Shown in pieces: positions 42,443 through 48,975 of a DNA stretch of 64,000 bases. The notes under the pieces were generated by a model. The model had not been told where the DNA came from. It was given only the letters and a program-made list of their open reading frames with translations, and did no database searches. How positions within the stretch are numbered: position 1 is the first letter of the stretch; the number at the start of each line of letters is the position of its first letter. Position numbers and translations under genes: made by a program. Source of the stretch: Streptomyces sp. SCL15-4 (GTDB lineage: Bacteria > Actinomycetota > Actinomycetes > Streptomycetales > Streptomycetaceae); contig NZ_JAOBTQ010000001.1 of assembly GCF_033366695.1 (NCBI RefSeq), positions 2,542,001 through 2,606,000 on the forward strand. Reading direction: 5' to 3'.

Positions 42443-42637
42443 CTATTCGATGGGCGCGCAGTTCGGGCAGCTGGGGTCGTCGCAGAGTTCGATACGGCCG
42501 CAGCCGATCGCCTCCGACACCCGGTTCGCGACCCGGCCTCCGCGCTCACCGGCCACGGTGCGGCCGATCTGCTGGAGACGCCGGGCGGTCAGCTCTCGGG
42601 TGCTCATGACCTCGGCGGTTCGGTTACGTCGGGACAT
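42443..42637 (-). CDS. Small Cys-containing protein, 64 aa
   Basis: MSRRNRTAEVMSTRELTARRLQQIGRTV start, GAGAGGA ribosome-binding site; ends CDDPSCPNCAPIE (a CxxC site). Basic helix plus metal motif suggest a small DNA-associated protein. Confidence 0.6.
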   Translation of the reverse strand: MSRRNRTAEVMSTRELTARRLQQIGRTVAGERGGRVANRVSEAIGCGRIELCDDPSCPNCAPIE

Positions 42638-42669
42638 GACGGTCCTCTCAGGGTTGGCTGTGCAGTCGG

Positions 42670-42846
42670 TCAGCGTCGGGGGGCGGTTTGCCGGAGGATG
42701 GCCTCGGCCTCTCGCCTGTCGGCCGGGCTCAGCCGGGCGAGGTTGTCCTCCGCGGCTTTACGGGCCGCGGCCGAGTCGAGGACACCGGCTGACACCTGGC
42801 CGGCGAGCTGCTGGATCTGGTGCGCGACGATCTGTCCGAAGCCCAT
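42670..42846 (-). CDS. Small helical protein, 58 aa
   Basis: MGFGQIVAHQIQQLAGQVSAGVLDSAAARKAAED start. Overlaps the upstream gene's stop by 1 bp. Helix-rich; unknown. Confidence 0.55.
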   Translation of the reverse strand: MGFGQIVAHQIQQLAGQVSAGVLDSAAARKAAEDNLARLSPADRREAEAILRQTAPRR

Positions 42847-43388
42847 CAGCTCTCCTGGCCGTAGGTCTCGGACAAGGCGGCCGGCCCGTGGGCGCGGGCG
42901 AAGTCGGCGCCGGCCGCCAGCAGGTCCCGGACCTCGCCCCAGGTGCGGCCCCGGCGAACAACCCAGGCAGTGGCGATGGCGGAACTCGTGCCGGTGAGGC
43001 CCGCGACGAGCGCGTTCAACACCCGGTCGCCGACAGCGGCGGCACCCCCGGAATCCACCCTGAGCTGGGCGGTGATGAGGGTGAGCGGCCCGCGGTCCGG
43101 CCCCAGGGCCTCCCGGACGTACCGCCACGCGCTCACGATCATGGCCTTCAGCGACATGGACTCGTCGATCTCGGGGATCTCCGGGTCGTCCTGCTGGTAG
43201 GTGCGGGTCCACCCGTGCTGCTCCAGCAGCCCACGGAGGGCGTCCAGGTAGTCGGCGACCTCGGCGCCGGGGATGGTCTCCCCGGAGTAGCCGACCCAGA
43301 AGCGGTCGCGCCTCCGGGCCTCGGCCAGGGCCGCCTCGGTCACGGCGTCGGCGGCGAACGGGCTGGCGAGGGTGGGGGTGTCGATCAT
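42846..43388 (-). CDS. DUF6197-like protein, 180 aa
   Basis: MIDTPTLASPFAADAVTEAALAEARRRDRFW start; ALRGLLEQHGWTRTYQQ, MIVSAWRYVREALG and LITAQLRVDSGGAA are in line with a DUF6197-type fold, although the Cys signature is degenerate. Part of the small-gene run downstream of the divergent promoter. Confidence 0.55.
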   Translation of the reverse strand: MIDTPTLASPFAADAVTEAALAEARRRDRFWVGYSGETIPGAEVADYLDALRGLLEQHGWTRTYQQDDPEIPEIDESMSLKAMIVSAWRYVREALGPDRGPLTLITAQLRVDSGGAAAVGDRVLNALVAGLTGTSSAIATAWVVRRGRTWGEVRDLLAAGADFARAHGPAALSETYGQES

Positions 43389-43411
43389 GACTGTCCTCTC
43401 GGAGTGGGGGG

Positions 43412-43636
43412 TCAGGCGGCGGCCGGCAGGTGCAGGCCGCGGATCTCGTCCATCAGCGGCGGCTCCCCGGGATTCGCCGCGTCGTACAAGGCGACCTCGT
43501 AGGCGATGTGCGCCCGGTCGATCAGGTTGGTGGCGGCCAGGTAGTCGGCGATGAACCCGGCCCGGACATCGGCGTGCGCGGCCTCGGTGAGCTGCTCGAA
43601 CGGGTCGCCGGCGGAGATCAGGGTGAAGGTGGGCAT
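43412..43636 (-). CDS. Small protein, 74 aa
   Basis: MPTFTLISAGDPFEQLTEAAHADVRAGFIADYLAATNL start; acidic, helical, ends LHLPAAA. Operon gene of unknown function. Confidence 0.55.
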   Translation of the reverse strand: MPTFTLISAGDPFEQLTEAAHADVRAGFIADYLAATNLIDRAHIAYEVALYDAANPGEPPLMDEIRGLHLPAAA

Positions 43637-43671
43637 GACAGTGCTCCTCAGGAAGTGTGGGATGGGACGGG

Positions 43672-43917
43672 TCAGGCGGTGGGGCGGGGCAGGGCACGGC
43701 ACTTCTCGGCGTGGGCCTGGGCCCACCTGCGAGCGACGTCGATGTGGCTGGAGCCGTAGCCGTCGGTGTAGGGCGTGCCAGCGCATCCGCCACAGACACC
43801 CTTGGTGTCGTAGCCCTCCCCAGTGAGGTCGACGGTGGCGCCGACGACGGTGAGGTAGCGGGCGATGACGCCCTCCGGCCAGACGGTCGCGTGGTCGGTC
43901 TGGATGGAAGCGGGCAT
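43672..43917 (-). CDS. Small protein, 81 aa, two CxxC
   Basis: MPASIQTDHATVWPEGVIARYLTVVGATVDL start; GVCGGCAGTPYTDGYGSSHIDVARRW looks like a zinc-binding mini-domain known from Streptomyces phage proteins. Unknown function. Confidence 0.55.
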   Translation of the reverse strand: MPASIQTDHATVWPEGVIARYLTVVGATVDLTGEGYDTKGVCGGCAGTPYTDGYGSSHIDVARRWAQAHAEKCRALPRPTA

Positions 43918-44018
43918 GACGAATCTCCTCAGCTGGTCAGGCAGGGAATGGGGCGGGGTGGGGGGCCGCGGCCGGCAAGGCGAGGGGATGGGTGCCGGCC
44001 GCGGCCGATCAGAGGCCC

Positions 44019-44096
44019 CTACTGGGGGCGGTTGTTGCTCCACCAGTTCCGGGCGTGGAGCTTCTTCAGCAAGGCGTCGCGCTCGGCGGCGCTCAT
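44019..44096 (-). CDS. Micro-protein, 25 aa
   Basis: MSAAERDALLKKLHARNWWSNNRPQ. Included because its ATG overlaps the stop of the preceding micro-ORF and its codons fit the operon; support is weak. Confidence 0.3.
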   Translation of the reverse strand: MSAAERDALLKKLHARNWWSNNRPQ

Positions 44097-44167
44097 CACA
44101 CGGCCTGCGGGTGACCGCCGCGGGGGCGGGTCGGCAAGGCGTCCTTCGTGCGCTCGTGGCCGGCCAT
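44096..44167 (-). CDS. Micro-protein, 23 aa
   Basis: MAGHERTKDALPTRPRGGHPQAV. ATG at 44167 overlaps the stop of the 110-aa gene, and its own stop overlaps the next ATG, a chain of coupled overlaps. May be a leader-type ORF only. Confidence 0.3.
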   Translation of the reverse strand: MAGHERTKDALPTRPRGGHPQAV

Positions 44168-44499
44168 CACGCGTCGCCGTCCAGCGGCGGGTAGAGCGTC
44201 GCCCGGATCGCACCGAGCACACCGCCCTTCCCCGAGAACTGCGCGTACAGGTGAGTGACGCCGCTCGAGTCGACCCGCTCCGGGCTCACCCGGGCGCCCA
44301 GGTGCCGGGCCCACGCCTCGAACACCGCCCGCTGCTCCGACACGGGCGCCGTCATCAGCGAATCCACGGTCCCGACCAGCGCACCCGACACCGACAGCGT
44401 CCACGACACCGCCGGCAGATCCGCCGCCAGGAACTCACCCAGCGCCTCGAACGCGGCCCGCTGCCAACGACGCCTGTACTTCTGCGAGTCCACGGTCAC
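44167..44499 (-). CDS. Hypothetical protein, 110 aa
   Basis: GTG start in a GTGA overlap with the previous stop. Reads VTVDSQKYRRRWQRAAFEALGEFLAADLPAVSW, then an alpha/beta domain ending RATLYPPLDGDA. Conserved-looking but unassigned. Confidence 0.6.
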   Translation of the reverse strand: MTVDSQKYRRRWQRAAFEALGEFLAADLPAVSWTLSVSGALVGTVDSLMTAPVSEQRAVFEAWARHLGARVSPERVDSSGVTHLYAQFSGKGGVLGAIRATLYPPLDGDA

Positions 44500-44672
44500 C
44501 ACCCCCGCAGCTGCATCACGCGGCGACGCTCGGCCGGCTCCGTGGGCAGCGGCGGCAGATCCGGTGTCGGCTCCACGGCGCGGACGAAGCTCGCCAGCTC
44601 GTGCGCGAGACGGTCGGCCTCGCTGAGGCCCGGCTGCGTCGGCGCCGGACGAGACTCGACGGGGGCAGTCAC
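44496..44672 (-). CDS. Small protein, 58 aa
   Basis: GTG start overlapping the stop of the DUF6907-like gene (GTGA). VTAPVESRPAPTQPGLSEADRLAHELASFVRAV..., Pro/Glu-rich and helical, ending RRVMQLRGW. Unknown. Confidence 0.55.
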   Translation of the reverse strand: MTAPVESRPAPTQPGLSEADRLAHELASFVRAVEPTPDLPPLPTEPAERRRVMQLRGW

Positions 44673-45163
44673 GCCGCACCCCCACGGGCCCGACGCAGCG
44701 CCTCGTCCATGTCCGGGTCGCTGTCGCCGACCGCCCCGTTGTGCGCCCGGGCGGTGGCCGCCAGGTCGCGCAACTGGAGGGCGAAGCGGATGAGGTCGTC
44801 GGCGAACCGGTCGGCCATCTCCGGCGTGTGATAATCCGGCAGGCCGTCCGTCTCGATCCCGATGTGCGCCCGGCGCAGCCGCGGGTCCGACGACGTCGGG
44901 TCCACCTGCAGCATCGCGTACATCAACAGCGAGCCGTCCTGCTTCAGGAAGGACGAGATGCCGACATTCTCGGACTTCGAGGTGTGGACGATGTCCTCGA
45001 ACGGCATCGGCTCCTGGTCGTGCCGCTCGACACACCACGACGGGCACTCGATCGCGGTGACGTGCGCGGACTTCCGGGTGCCGATCAGCGCCGGGACCAG
45101 GCGGTGACCCGGCGCCGGGGCCGGGAGGGTGGTGGTGCTCTCGTGAGGTACGGTAAGGCTCAC
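44669..45163 (-). CDS. DUF6907-like protein, 164 aa, first gene of the leftward operon
   Basis: MSLTVPHESTTTLPAPAPGHRLVPALIGTRK start; CPSWCVERHDQEPMPF and DLIRFALQLRDLAAT match the DUF6907 family of Streptomyces mobile elements. AAGGAG ribosome-binding site after a roughly 100-nt leader containing two hairpins. First gene after the divergent regulatory region, so directly under its control. Confidence 0.75.
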   Translation of the reverse strand: MSLTVPHESTTTLPAPAPGHRLVPALIGTRKSAHVTAIECPSWCVERHDQEPMPFEDIVHTSKSENVGISSFLKQDGSLLMYAMLQVDPTSSDPRLRRAHIGIETDGLPDYHTPEMADRFADDLIRFALQLRDLAATARAHNGAVGDSDPDMDEALRRARGGAA

Positions 45164-45253
45164 GGTTCGGTCTCCTTGCTAGGGAAGGGCGGACCCAGGC
45201 CCCGTTTTGGTGTTGGCGCACCTGACGGGGCTGCTTCGTTTTCCGAAGCGGCC

Positions 45254-45356
45254 TTGTGGCTACAAACATAGCGCCTCGTAGCCACAAAGCAAGCGGTCCG
45301 CCGAGATTTTTGTAGCCACGAACGTCTGTCTGGTTCCTTGCTGTTCGTAGCCACGA
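45254..45356. promoter_or_regulatory. Four-copy operator array (core GTAGCCAC)
   Basis: Cores at 45256-45263 (inverted), 45278-45285, 45312-45319 and 45347-45354; consensus TYGTAGCCACRA. Copies 1 and 2 form an 11-bp inverted pair around a 14-nt spacer. Core centres are about 22, 34 and 35 bp apart. Two copies sit inside promoter spacers (see next entries). Confidence 0.7.
45265..45292 (-). promoter_or_regulatory. Leftward promoter of the DUF6907-FtsK operon
   Basis: Minus strand -35 TTGCTT (45292-45287) and -10 TATGTT (45270-45265) with a 16-bp spacer that contains operator copy 2. The -10 abuts operator copy 1. A roughly 100-nt leader follows. Confidence 0.6.
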
Positions 45357-45367
45357 GCGTCTAACCT
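45338..45367 (+). promoter_or_regulatory. Rightward leaderless promoter of the RHH-like gene
   Basis: -35 TTGCTG (45338-45343), 18-bp spacer containing operator copy 4, -10 TAACCT (45362-45367), then 6 nt and the ATG at 45374: a leaderless start. Confidence 0.65.
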
Positions 45368-45373
45368 CGTGCT

Positions 45374-45613
45374 ATGAGCCCCGATGCCGAGTACGACACC
45401 CCCAGACGCTTCCGGGCCTCGGATGACGAATGGAAGTCCTTCGAGGCGGCAGCACGGGCGGTGCACCCCGACGGACGGAGTCCTCGGGGGCAGGTGCTGC
45501 GCGAATTCATGCGCTGGTACATGCGACGGCCGGGGTCGAGACTGCCCGAGCGCCCTCCCGCCGGGCCGTGGTCAAGTCCGGCACCGGCGGCTGCGCAACC
45601 GCCGGACAAGTGA
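45374..45613 (+). CDS. Ribbon-helix-helix-like regulator, 79 aa
   Basis: MSPDAEYDTPRRFRASDDEWKSFEAAARAVHPDGRSPRGQVLREFMRWYMRRPG: a short strand followed by two helices, the RHH (CopG/MetJ-like) pattern, then a Pro-rich tail. Leaderless. Its promoter spacer contains one operator copy, so it is the best candidate repressor of the array and hence of both divergent operons. Confidence 0.7.
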   Translation: MSPDAEYDTPRRFRASDDEWKSFEAAARAVHPDGRSPRGQVLREFMRWYMRRPGSRLPERPPAGPWSSPAPAAAQPPDK

Positions 45614-45758
45614 CGGCTCCTAGGAGCCTCCTGTCGCTCTGAGCAGGTCGTCTTCATGTGCTCAAGTCAACGCAGGTTGAGGGCAACTAGCGACGATCCA
45701 GCAATGCAGGTGACAGGACAGCCGCAGTGCAAGTGCGCGCGAGAGGCCGGGGGCCGGT

Positions 45759-46394
45759 ATGGACGTGATCGAGACATGGAAAGGCCAGCACGCGGTGGCG
45801 CTACAAGCCGCCATGCGGGCCACCAACGAGGAGTTCGCGCGCCAACTCGGTGTGGCTGTCCGAACCGTCGCGGCGTGGCACGCGACGCCAGCCACTGTGC
45901 CGCGCCGGGAGATGCAGCGTGCGCTCGACACCCTGCTTGACCGGGCAACTCCCGCTGAGCGCCGCCGGTTCGCCACCCTGCTTCACCCCGACGGCGCGGC
46001 TCAGGCGCAGGCTCTGCGCGTGGCCATCGCGGTGGTCGTCCGGGATCGTGAGGTGCTGCTGGTCTGTCGCCGCGGCGAGGACGCCCTGGCGTGGCAGTTT
46101 CCGGCTGGCGTGGTGAAGCCGGGCGGCAGCGCCAGTGCAGTTGCAGTGCAGGAGACCCTCGCCGAGACGGCAGTTCACTGCACCGTGCGGGAGCATCTTG
46201 GCACCCGGGTCCACCCCGTGACTGGGGTGCTGGCCAGCTACGAATTCTGTGAGTACTTGGCTGGCGAGGCACGGAACGTCGACACCGTCGAGAACCTCGA
46301 CACAGCGTGGGTGCCGATCACCAGCTTGACCAAGTTCATTCCGACCGAGCGGATCTATCCGCCCGTCCTGAAAGCTCTGGAGGCTCTGGCATGA
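45759..46394 (+). CDS. HTH-NUDIX fusion with degenerate Nudix box
   Basis: 211 residues. The N-terminal 60 residues have a helix-turn-helix (EEFARQLGVAVRTVAAWHATP). The C-terminal part (65-210) has a NUDIX fold, but the box reads PGGSASAVAVQETLAET: the usual Glu, Arg and first catalytic Glu are replaced by Gly/Gln/Ala. Probably a ligand-sensing regulator more than a hydrolase. GAGAGG precedes ATG 45759. Overlaps the next NUDIX gene by 4 bp. Confidence 0.75.
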   Translation: MDVIETWKGQHAVALQAAMRATNEEFARQLGVAVRTVAAWHATPATVPRREMQRALDTLLDRATPAERRRFATLLHPDGAAQAQALRVAIAVVVRDREVLLVCRRGEDALAWQFPAGVVKPGGSASAVAVQETLAETAVHCTVREHLGTRVHPVTGVLASYEFCEYLAGEARNVDTVENLDTAWVPITSLTKFIPTERIYPPVLKALEALA

Positions 46395-46813
46395 CCGAGA
46401 CGACGACGAAGCCGGGGATCTCCGCGGCGATCATCACGAGCGGGGACCGCGTGCTCATGGTCCGGCGCCGCGTGAAGGAAGGCGAGCTCAGCTGGCAGTT
46501 CCCGGCCGGCGGCATCGAGGAAGGCGAGACGCCCGAGGAGGCCGCAGTCCGCGAGACGCTGGAGGAGACCGGGCTCAAGGTCGAAGCCGTGTCGCTGATC
46601 GGCCAGCGCGTGCACCCGAAGACCGGCCGCGAGATGTCGTACACCGCGTGTCGGGTCATCGACGGTGAGGCCCACGTCGCGGACGAGGACGAGCTGGATT
46701 CCGTCGCCTGGGTGACGCTCGCCGAGATCCCGGGTCTGGTCCCCTACGGGCTGTACGAGCCCGTCCAGAAGTACCTCGACAGTGAACTCACCCACGCCAA
46801 GGAGGCGCATTGA
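46391..46813 (+). CDS. NUDIX hydrolase (Pif-like)
   Basis: 140 residues with an intact Nudix box GGIEEGETPEEAAVRETLEETGL (split: Gly, Glu, Arg-Glu and Glu-Glu all present). It should hydrolyse a nucleoside diphosphate linked to another moiety. NUDIX proteins of this kind occur in actinomycete AICEs; Pif of pSAM2 blocks redundant transfer, so a recipient-exclusion role is plausible here. Confidence 0.85.
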   Translation: MTETTTKPGISAAIITSGDRVLMVRRRVKEGELSWQFPAGGIEEGETPEEAAVRETLEETGLKVEAVSLIGQRVHPKTGREMSYTACRVIDGEAHVADEDELDSVAWVTLAEIPGLVPYGLYEPVQKYLDSELTHAKEAH

Positions 46814-47346
46814 CCAAGCATTTGGAAGTCGTGCCCGATTTCCAGGACACCTTTGAGCGTCCAGCCTGGTGGCACAGGCAGCAGTGGCTCTCGTCGCGTC
46901 CCGCCGCTTCAGCACCCCGGCTGCCCATGAGCGAGAAGATGCGGCGGCGAGCATACGAGCGAGAAGGCATTCCGTACCCCGGGCCGGAGCGGTCCGGCAC
47001 CGTGCAGTCGGATCCTCAGCCTGTCCGGTCCGCCACCCCTCCTCATCGATCACCAAAGTGGAAAGCCGCCAACGGCAAACCGCACACGTACTTGGTCACG
47101 GCCGAGGGCACGCATCTGGTGAAGATCGGCATCGCGAAGGATCCGAGGCGCAGGCTGAAGGAACTTCAGACGGGCCAGCCCATGGATCTCTTCCTGATGT
47201 GGGCCGTCGAGGGCGACTACGAGCAGGCCCTGCACGACCTGTTCGCCGCGTACCGCCACCGCGGCGAGTGGTTCGACCTGCGCGAGCTGGGCGACCCGGT
47301 GGCCGTCGTGACCGACGCCATGAACGAGATCAAGGGAAACGAGTAA
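46810..47346 (+). CDS. T5orf172-type GIY-YIG protein, second copy
   Basis: 178 residues, TTG start overlapping the NUDIX stop. Disordered N-terminus; residues 90-155 hold HTYLVTAEGTHLVKIGIAKD, RRLKELQTGQPMDLFLMW, ALHDLFAAYRHRGEWFDL, the T5orf172 domain also present at 37.2 kb. Probably a nuclease or DNA-binding relative. The two copies bracket the transfer-like block. Confidence 0.75.
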   Translation: MTKHLEVVPDFQDTFERPAWWHRQQWLSSRPAASAPRLPMSEKMRRRAYEREGIPYPGPERSGTVQSDPQPVRSATPPHRSPKWKAANGKPHTYLVTAEGTHLVKIGIAKDPRRRLKELQTGQPMDLFLMWAVEGDYEQALHDLFAAYRHRGEWFDLRELGDPVAVVTDAMNEIKGNE

Positions 47347-47359
47347 ACCGCCCGCCTCC

Positions 47360-47383
47360 GCCCCCGGCTTGCCGGGGGCTTTC
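47360..47383 (+). terminator. Intrinsic terminator
   Basis: GCCCCCGGC-TT-GCCGGGGGC followed by TTT, just after the GIY-YIG gene; ends the rightward operon. Confidence 0.75.
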
Positions 47384-47513
47384 CCGTGCGCCGCCTGGTG
47401 CCACTGTTACTGCCGATTTGTGGCGCGCGCCACAACCGGCGAGTACCGGTTGCTGGCCGACTCCCCGGGGCGCCACGCTGCCGTCAACTGGGCCTAGTAC
47501 TGCGGAGGTTGCG

Positions 47514-47834
47514 TTGCTCGTCTGCCCGTCACCGAAGTGTGGTAGCCCGAACGTCGCGGATCTCCCGCACTACTGGGCGTCCTTGCCGGCGGAGTCGCCG
47601 TTGAAGGGCCGGTACGCCCCGCCGGCGAAGTTCGAGGCGACGTACTGGGCGGCGCTGGCGGCGGTGGTGTTGGGGATCGCGGTGACGGTGTCGGGCTCGT
47701 TGTTCGGGCTGCTCATCGCGGCGGGTGGGCTGGGCTGGGGTGCGGTGGTGCGCTCCCGGCTGGCGGAGGCGGAGGCTCGGTTGGCGGACTGGAATAGCTC
47801 GCGGGTGTGTCTGGCCTGCACTGGCACGTTCTGA
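47514..47834 (+). CDS. Membrane protein with terminal zinc motifs, 106 aa
   Basis: TTG start with GGAGG 5 nt upstream, which decides it. Starts LLVCPSPKCGSPNV (CxxxxC), has a hydrophobic pair of helices (about 45-78, AALAAVVLGIAVTV and LFGLLIAAGGLGWG) and ends VCLACTGTF. Conserved-looking Streptomyces membrane protein of unknown role, the last rightward gene of the block. Confidence 0.6.
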   Translation: MLVCPSPKCGSPNVADLPHYWASLPAESPLKGRYAPPAKFEATYWAALAAVVLGIAVTVSGSLFGLLIAAGGLGWGAVVRSRLAEAEARLADWNSSRVCLACTGTF

Positions 47835-47848
47835 CAGGGCACGCGAGG

Positions 47849-47881
47849 AGGCCCCGCCCGGGTGCACTGGGCGGGGCCTTT
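47849..47881. terminator. Bidirectional terminator
   Basis: AGGCCCCGCCC (47849-47859) pairs with GGGCGGGGCCT (47869-47879) around a 9-nt loop, between convergent genes at 47834 and 47886. Confidence 0.75.
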
Positions 47882-47885
47882 GTCG

Positions 47886-48233
47886 TCATCGTCGGCCGGC
47901 GATGCGGTTGAGGTCGGCGTCGAGGACGGCGAGGTCGGGGTGGTTGCGGAGTTCCTGCTCTTGGGCCCAGGCGGCGAGGTCTTCCCGGTGGGCGGCGAGG
48001 ACTTCGTCGATGGTGGTGTTGGTGAGGTCGGCGATTTCGGCTGCTTGTAGGTCGTCGAGGCCGTTGTACCGGTTGTCGGGGGCGCAGCTGATGGCGATGT
48101 CGTCGGCGTACTTGGCGCCGGCCTCTTTCAGTTTGCGGTAGATCCATAGCCGGAATGGGGTGTCGTTGTGTTTCCAGGCTGGGTCCCAGTTGTCGTATTC
48201 GCGGTCGTCGGGGCCTGGTCCGATGATGGGCAT
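47886..48233 (-). CDS. Hypothetical protein, 115 aa
   Basis: MPIIGPGPDDREYDNWDPAWKHNDTPFRLWIYRKLKEAG start; DLTNTTIDEVLAAHREDLAAWAQEQE, acidic and helical, ending LNRIAGRR. Preceded by a terminator/leader element. Unknown function. Confidence 0.6.
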   Translation of the reverse strand: MPIIGPGPDDREYDNWDPAWKHNDTPFRLWIYRKLKEAGAKYADDIAISCAPDNRYNGLDDLQAAEIADLTNTTIDEVLAAHREDLAAWAQEQELRNHPDLAVLDADLNRIAGRR

Positions 48234-48268
48234 GGCGGTCTCGTTTCTGGTGCGGGTGGCATGCGAAA

Positions 48269-48292
48269 GGCCCCGCCCATCCGGGCGGGGCC
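48269..48292 (-). terminator. Terminator/leader element before the 115-aa gene
   Basis: Minus strand GGCCCCGCCC-GGAT-GGGCGGGGCC followed by TTTCGCATGCC. Shares a 15-bp core with the element at 34,921. Confidence 0.65.
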
Positions 48293-48301
48293 TGCTGGTG
48301 T

Positions 48302-48541
48302 TCAGCGTCTGTACTCGATGTCGTAGATGCGTACCGTCTTCGCTTCTCGGTTGACGGTGAGGAGCACGGTGACGAGGGGTTTGACGATCTGCCGGTGGAT
48401 GCCGTCGTCGATGCCCCAGGGCTCGGCGGCGTCGGGGTCATCGCAGACCTCGGCGAGGGCGAGGGTTAGCTGCTCGCTGGCGTCGTTGGGGAGAGAGTCC
48501 CAGACGACCATGAGGGTCGCGTCACAGAGGAGCCGGTACAC
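48302..48541 (-). CDS. RelE/ParE-like protein (probable toxin), 79 aa
   Basis: GTG start; MYRLLCDATLMVVWDSLPNDASEQLTLALAEVCDDPDAAEPW then VLLTVNREAKTVRIYDIEYRR, the compact RelE/ParE toxin fold. Located directly downstream of a 94-aa partner, the antitoxin-first order. As a type II module it would stabilise the prophage or act on rival phages. Confidence 0.6.
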   Translation of the reverse strand: MYRLLCDATLMVVWDSLPNDASEQLTLALAEVCDDPDAAEPWGIDDGIHRQIVKPLVTVLLTVNREAKTVRIYDIEYRR

Positions 48542-48558
48542 GGCTCCACTTTGTCAGG

Positions 48559-48843
48559 TCAGGCGGCGCCTCGTGACCGGATTCGCTCAGCATCTCGGAG
48601 AACACGGTCGGTGACGTCGATCCACTGGCCGGGCGGTTCTTCGCCGCGGGCTTCGGCGGCTGCGGCCTCGCGGCCTCGCTGGACGGCGTCGAGGGTGCGT
48701 TGTGCGATGCCCTGCCACTTGGCGAAGATGGCGAGCAGTTCGTGTGCCGGCGCGCGGTTGATCTCGCCGAGGAAGCGTTGGGCGAGGGTGGGGTTGCCGA
48801 GGGCGTCACGGATGGACTCGATGGTCCATGTCTGTTCGCTCAT
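48559..48843 (-). CDS. Putative antitoxin partner, 94 aa
   Basis: MSEQTWTIESIRDALGNPTLAQRFLGEINRAPAHELLAIF start, GGAGG ribosome-binding site, helical and ending RVLRDAERIRSRGAA. Pairs with the ParE-like gene 17 bp downstream, and a 23-bp palindrome lies upstream. No antitoxin family is recognised, so the assignment rests on context. Confidence 0.5.
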   Translation of the reverse strand: MSEQTWTIESIRDALGNPTLAQRFLGEINRAPAHELLAIFAKWQGIAQRTLDAVQRGREAAAAEARGEEPPGQWIDVTDRVLRDAERIRSRGAA

Positions 48844-48893
48844 CGCCGCCTCCGAGGGAGAAAATGTCACCACCGATTGCAGCGTATCGGCTC

Positions 48894-48916
48894 GGCGGTA
48901 TCAGGCTGATACCGCC
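48894..48916. promoter_or_regulatory. 23-bp perfect palindrome upstream of the toxin-antitoxin pair
   Basis: GGCGGTATCAG-G-CTGATACCGCC: 11-bp arms with a one-base centre, about 50 bp before the antitoxin start. The usual autoregulatory operator position in such modules. Confidence 0.65.
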
Positions 48917-48975
48917 AGCCGAAATTCACCATCTGTGATTGCTCACGCACTCATTGGCATATGCCAGAGGCGACC

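Noticed and set aside
42846..43799. Longer start (317 aa) for the DUF6197-like gene
   Set aside because: The extra N-terminal part is Arg/Pro/Ala noise that overlaps the 74-aa gene, and MIDTPTLASPF at 43388 follows a GAGAGGA signal.
37212..47834. Search for an AICE or plasmid replication gene (RepSA-like, primase-polymerase) or relaxase
   Set aside because: None seen in this block; the nearest replication genes are the phage ones at 57-59 kb. So independent plasmid replication of the block is not claimed.
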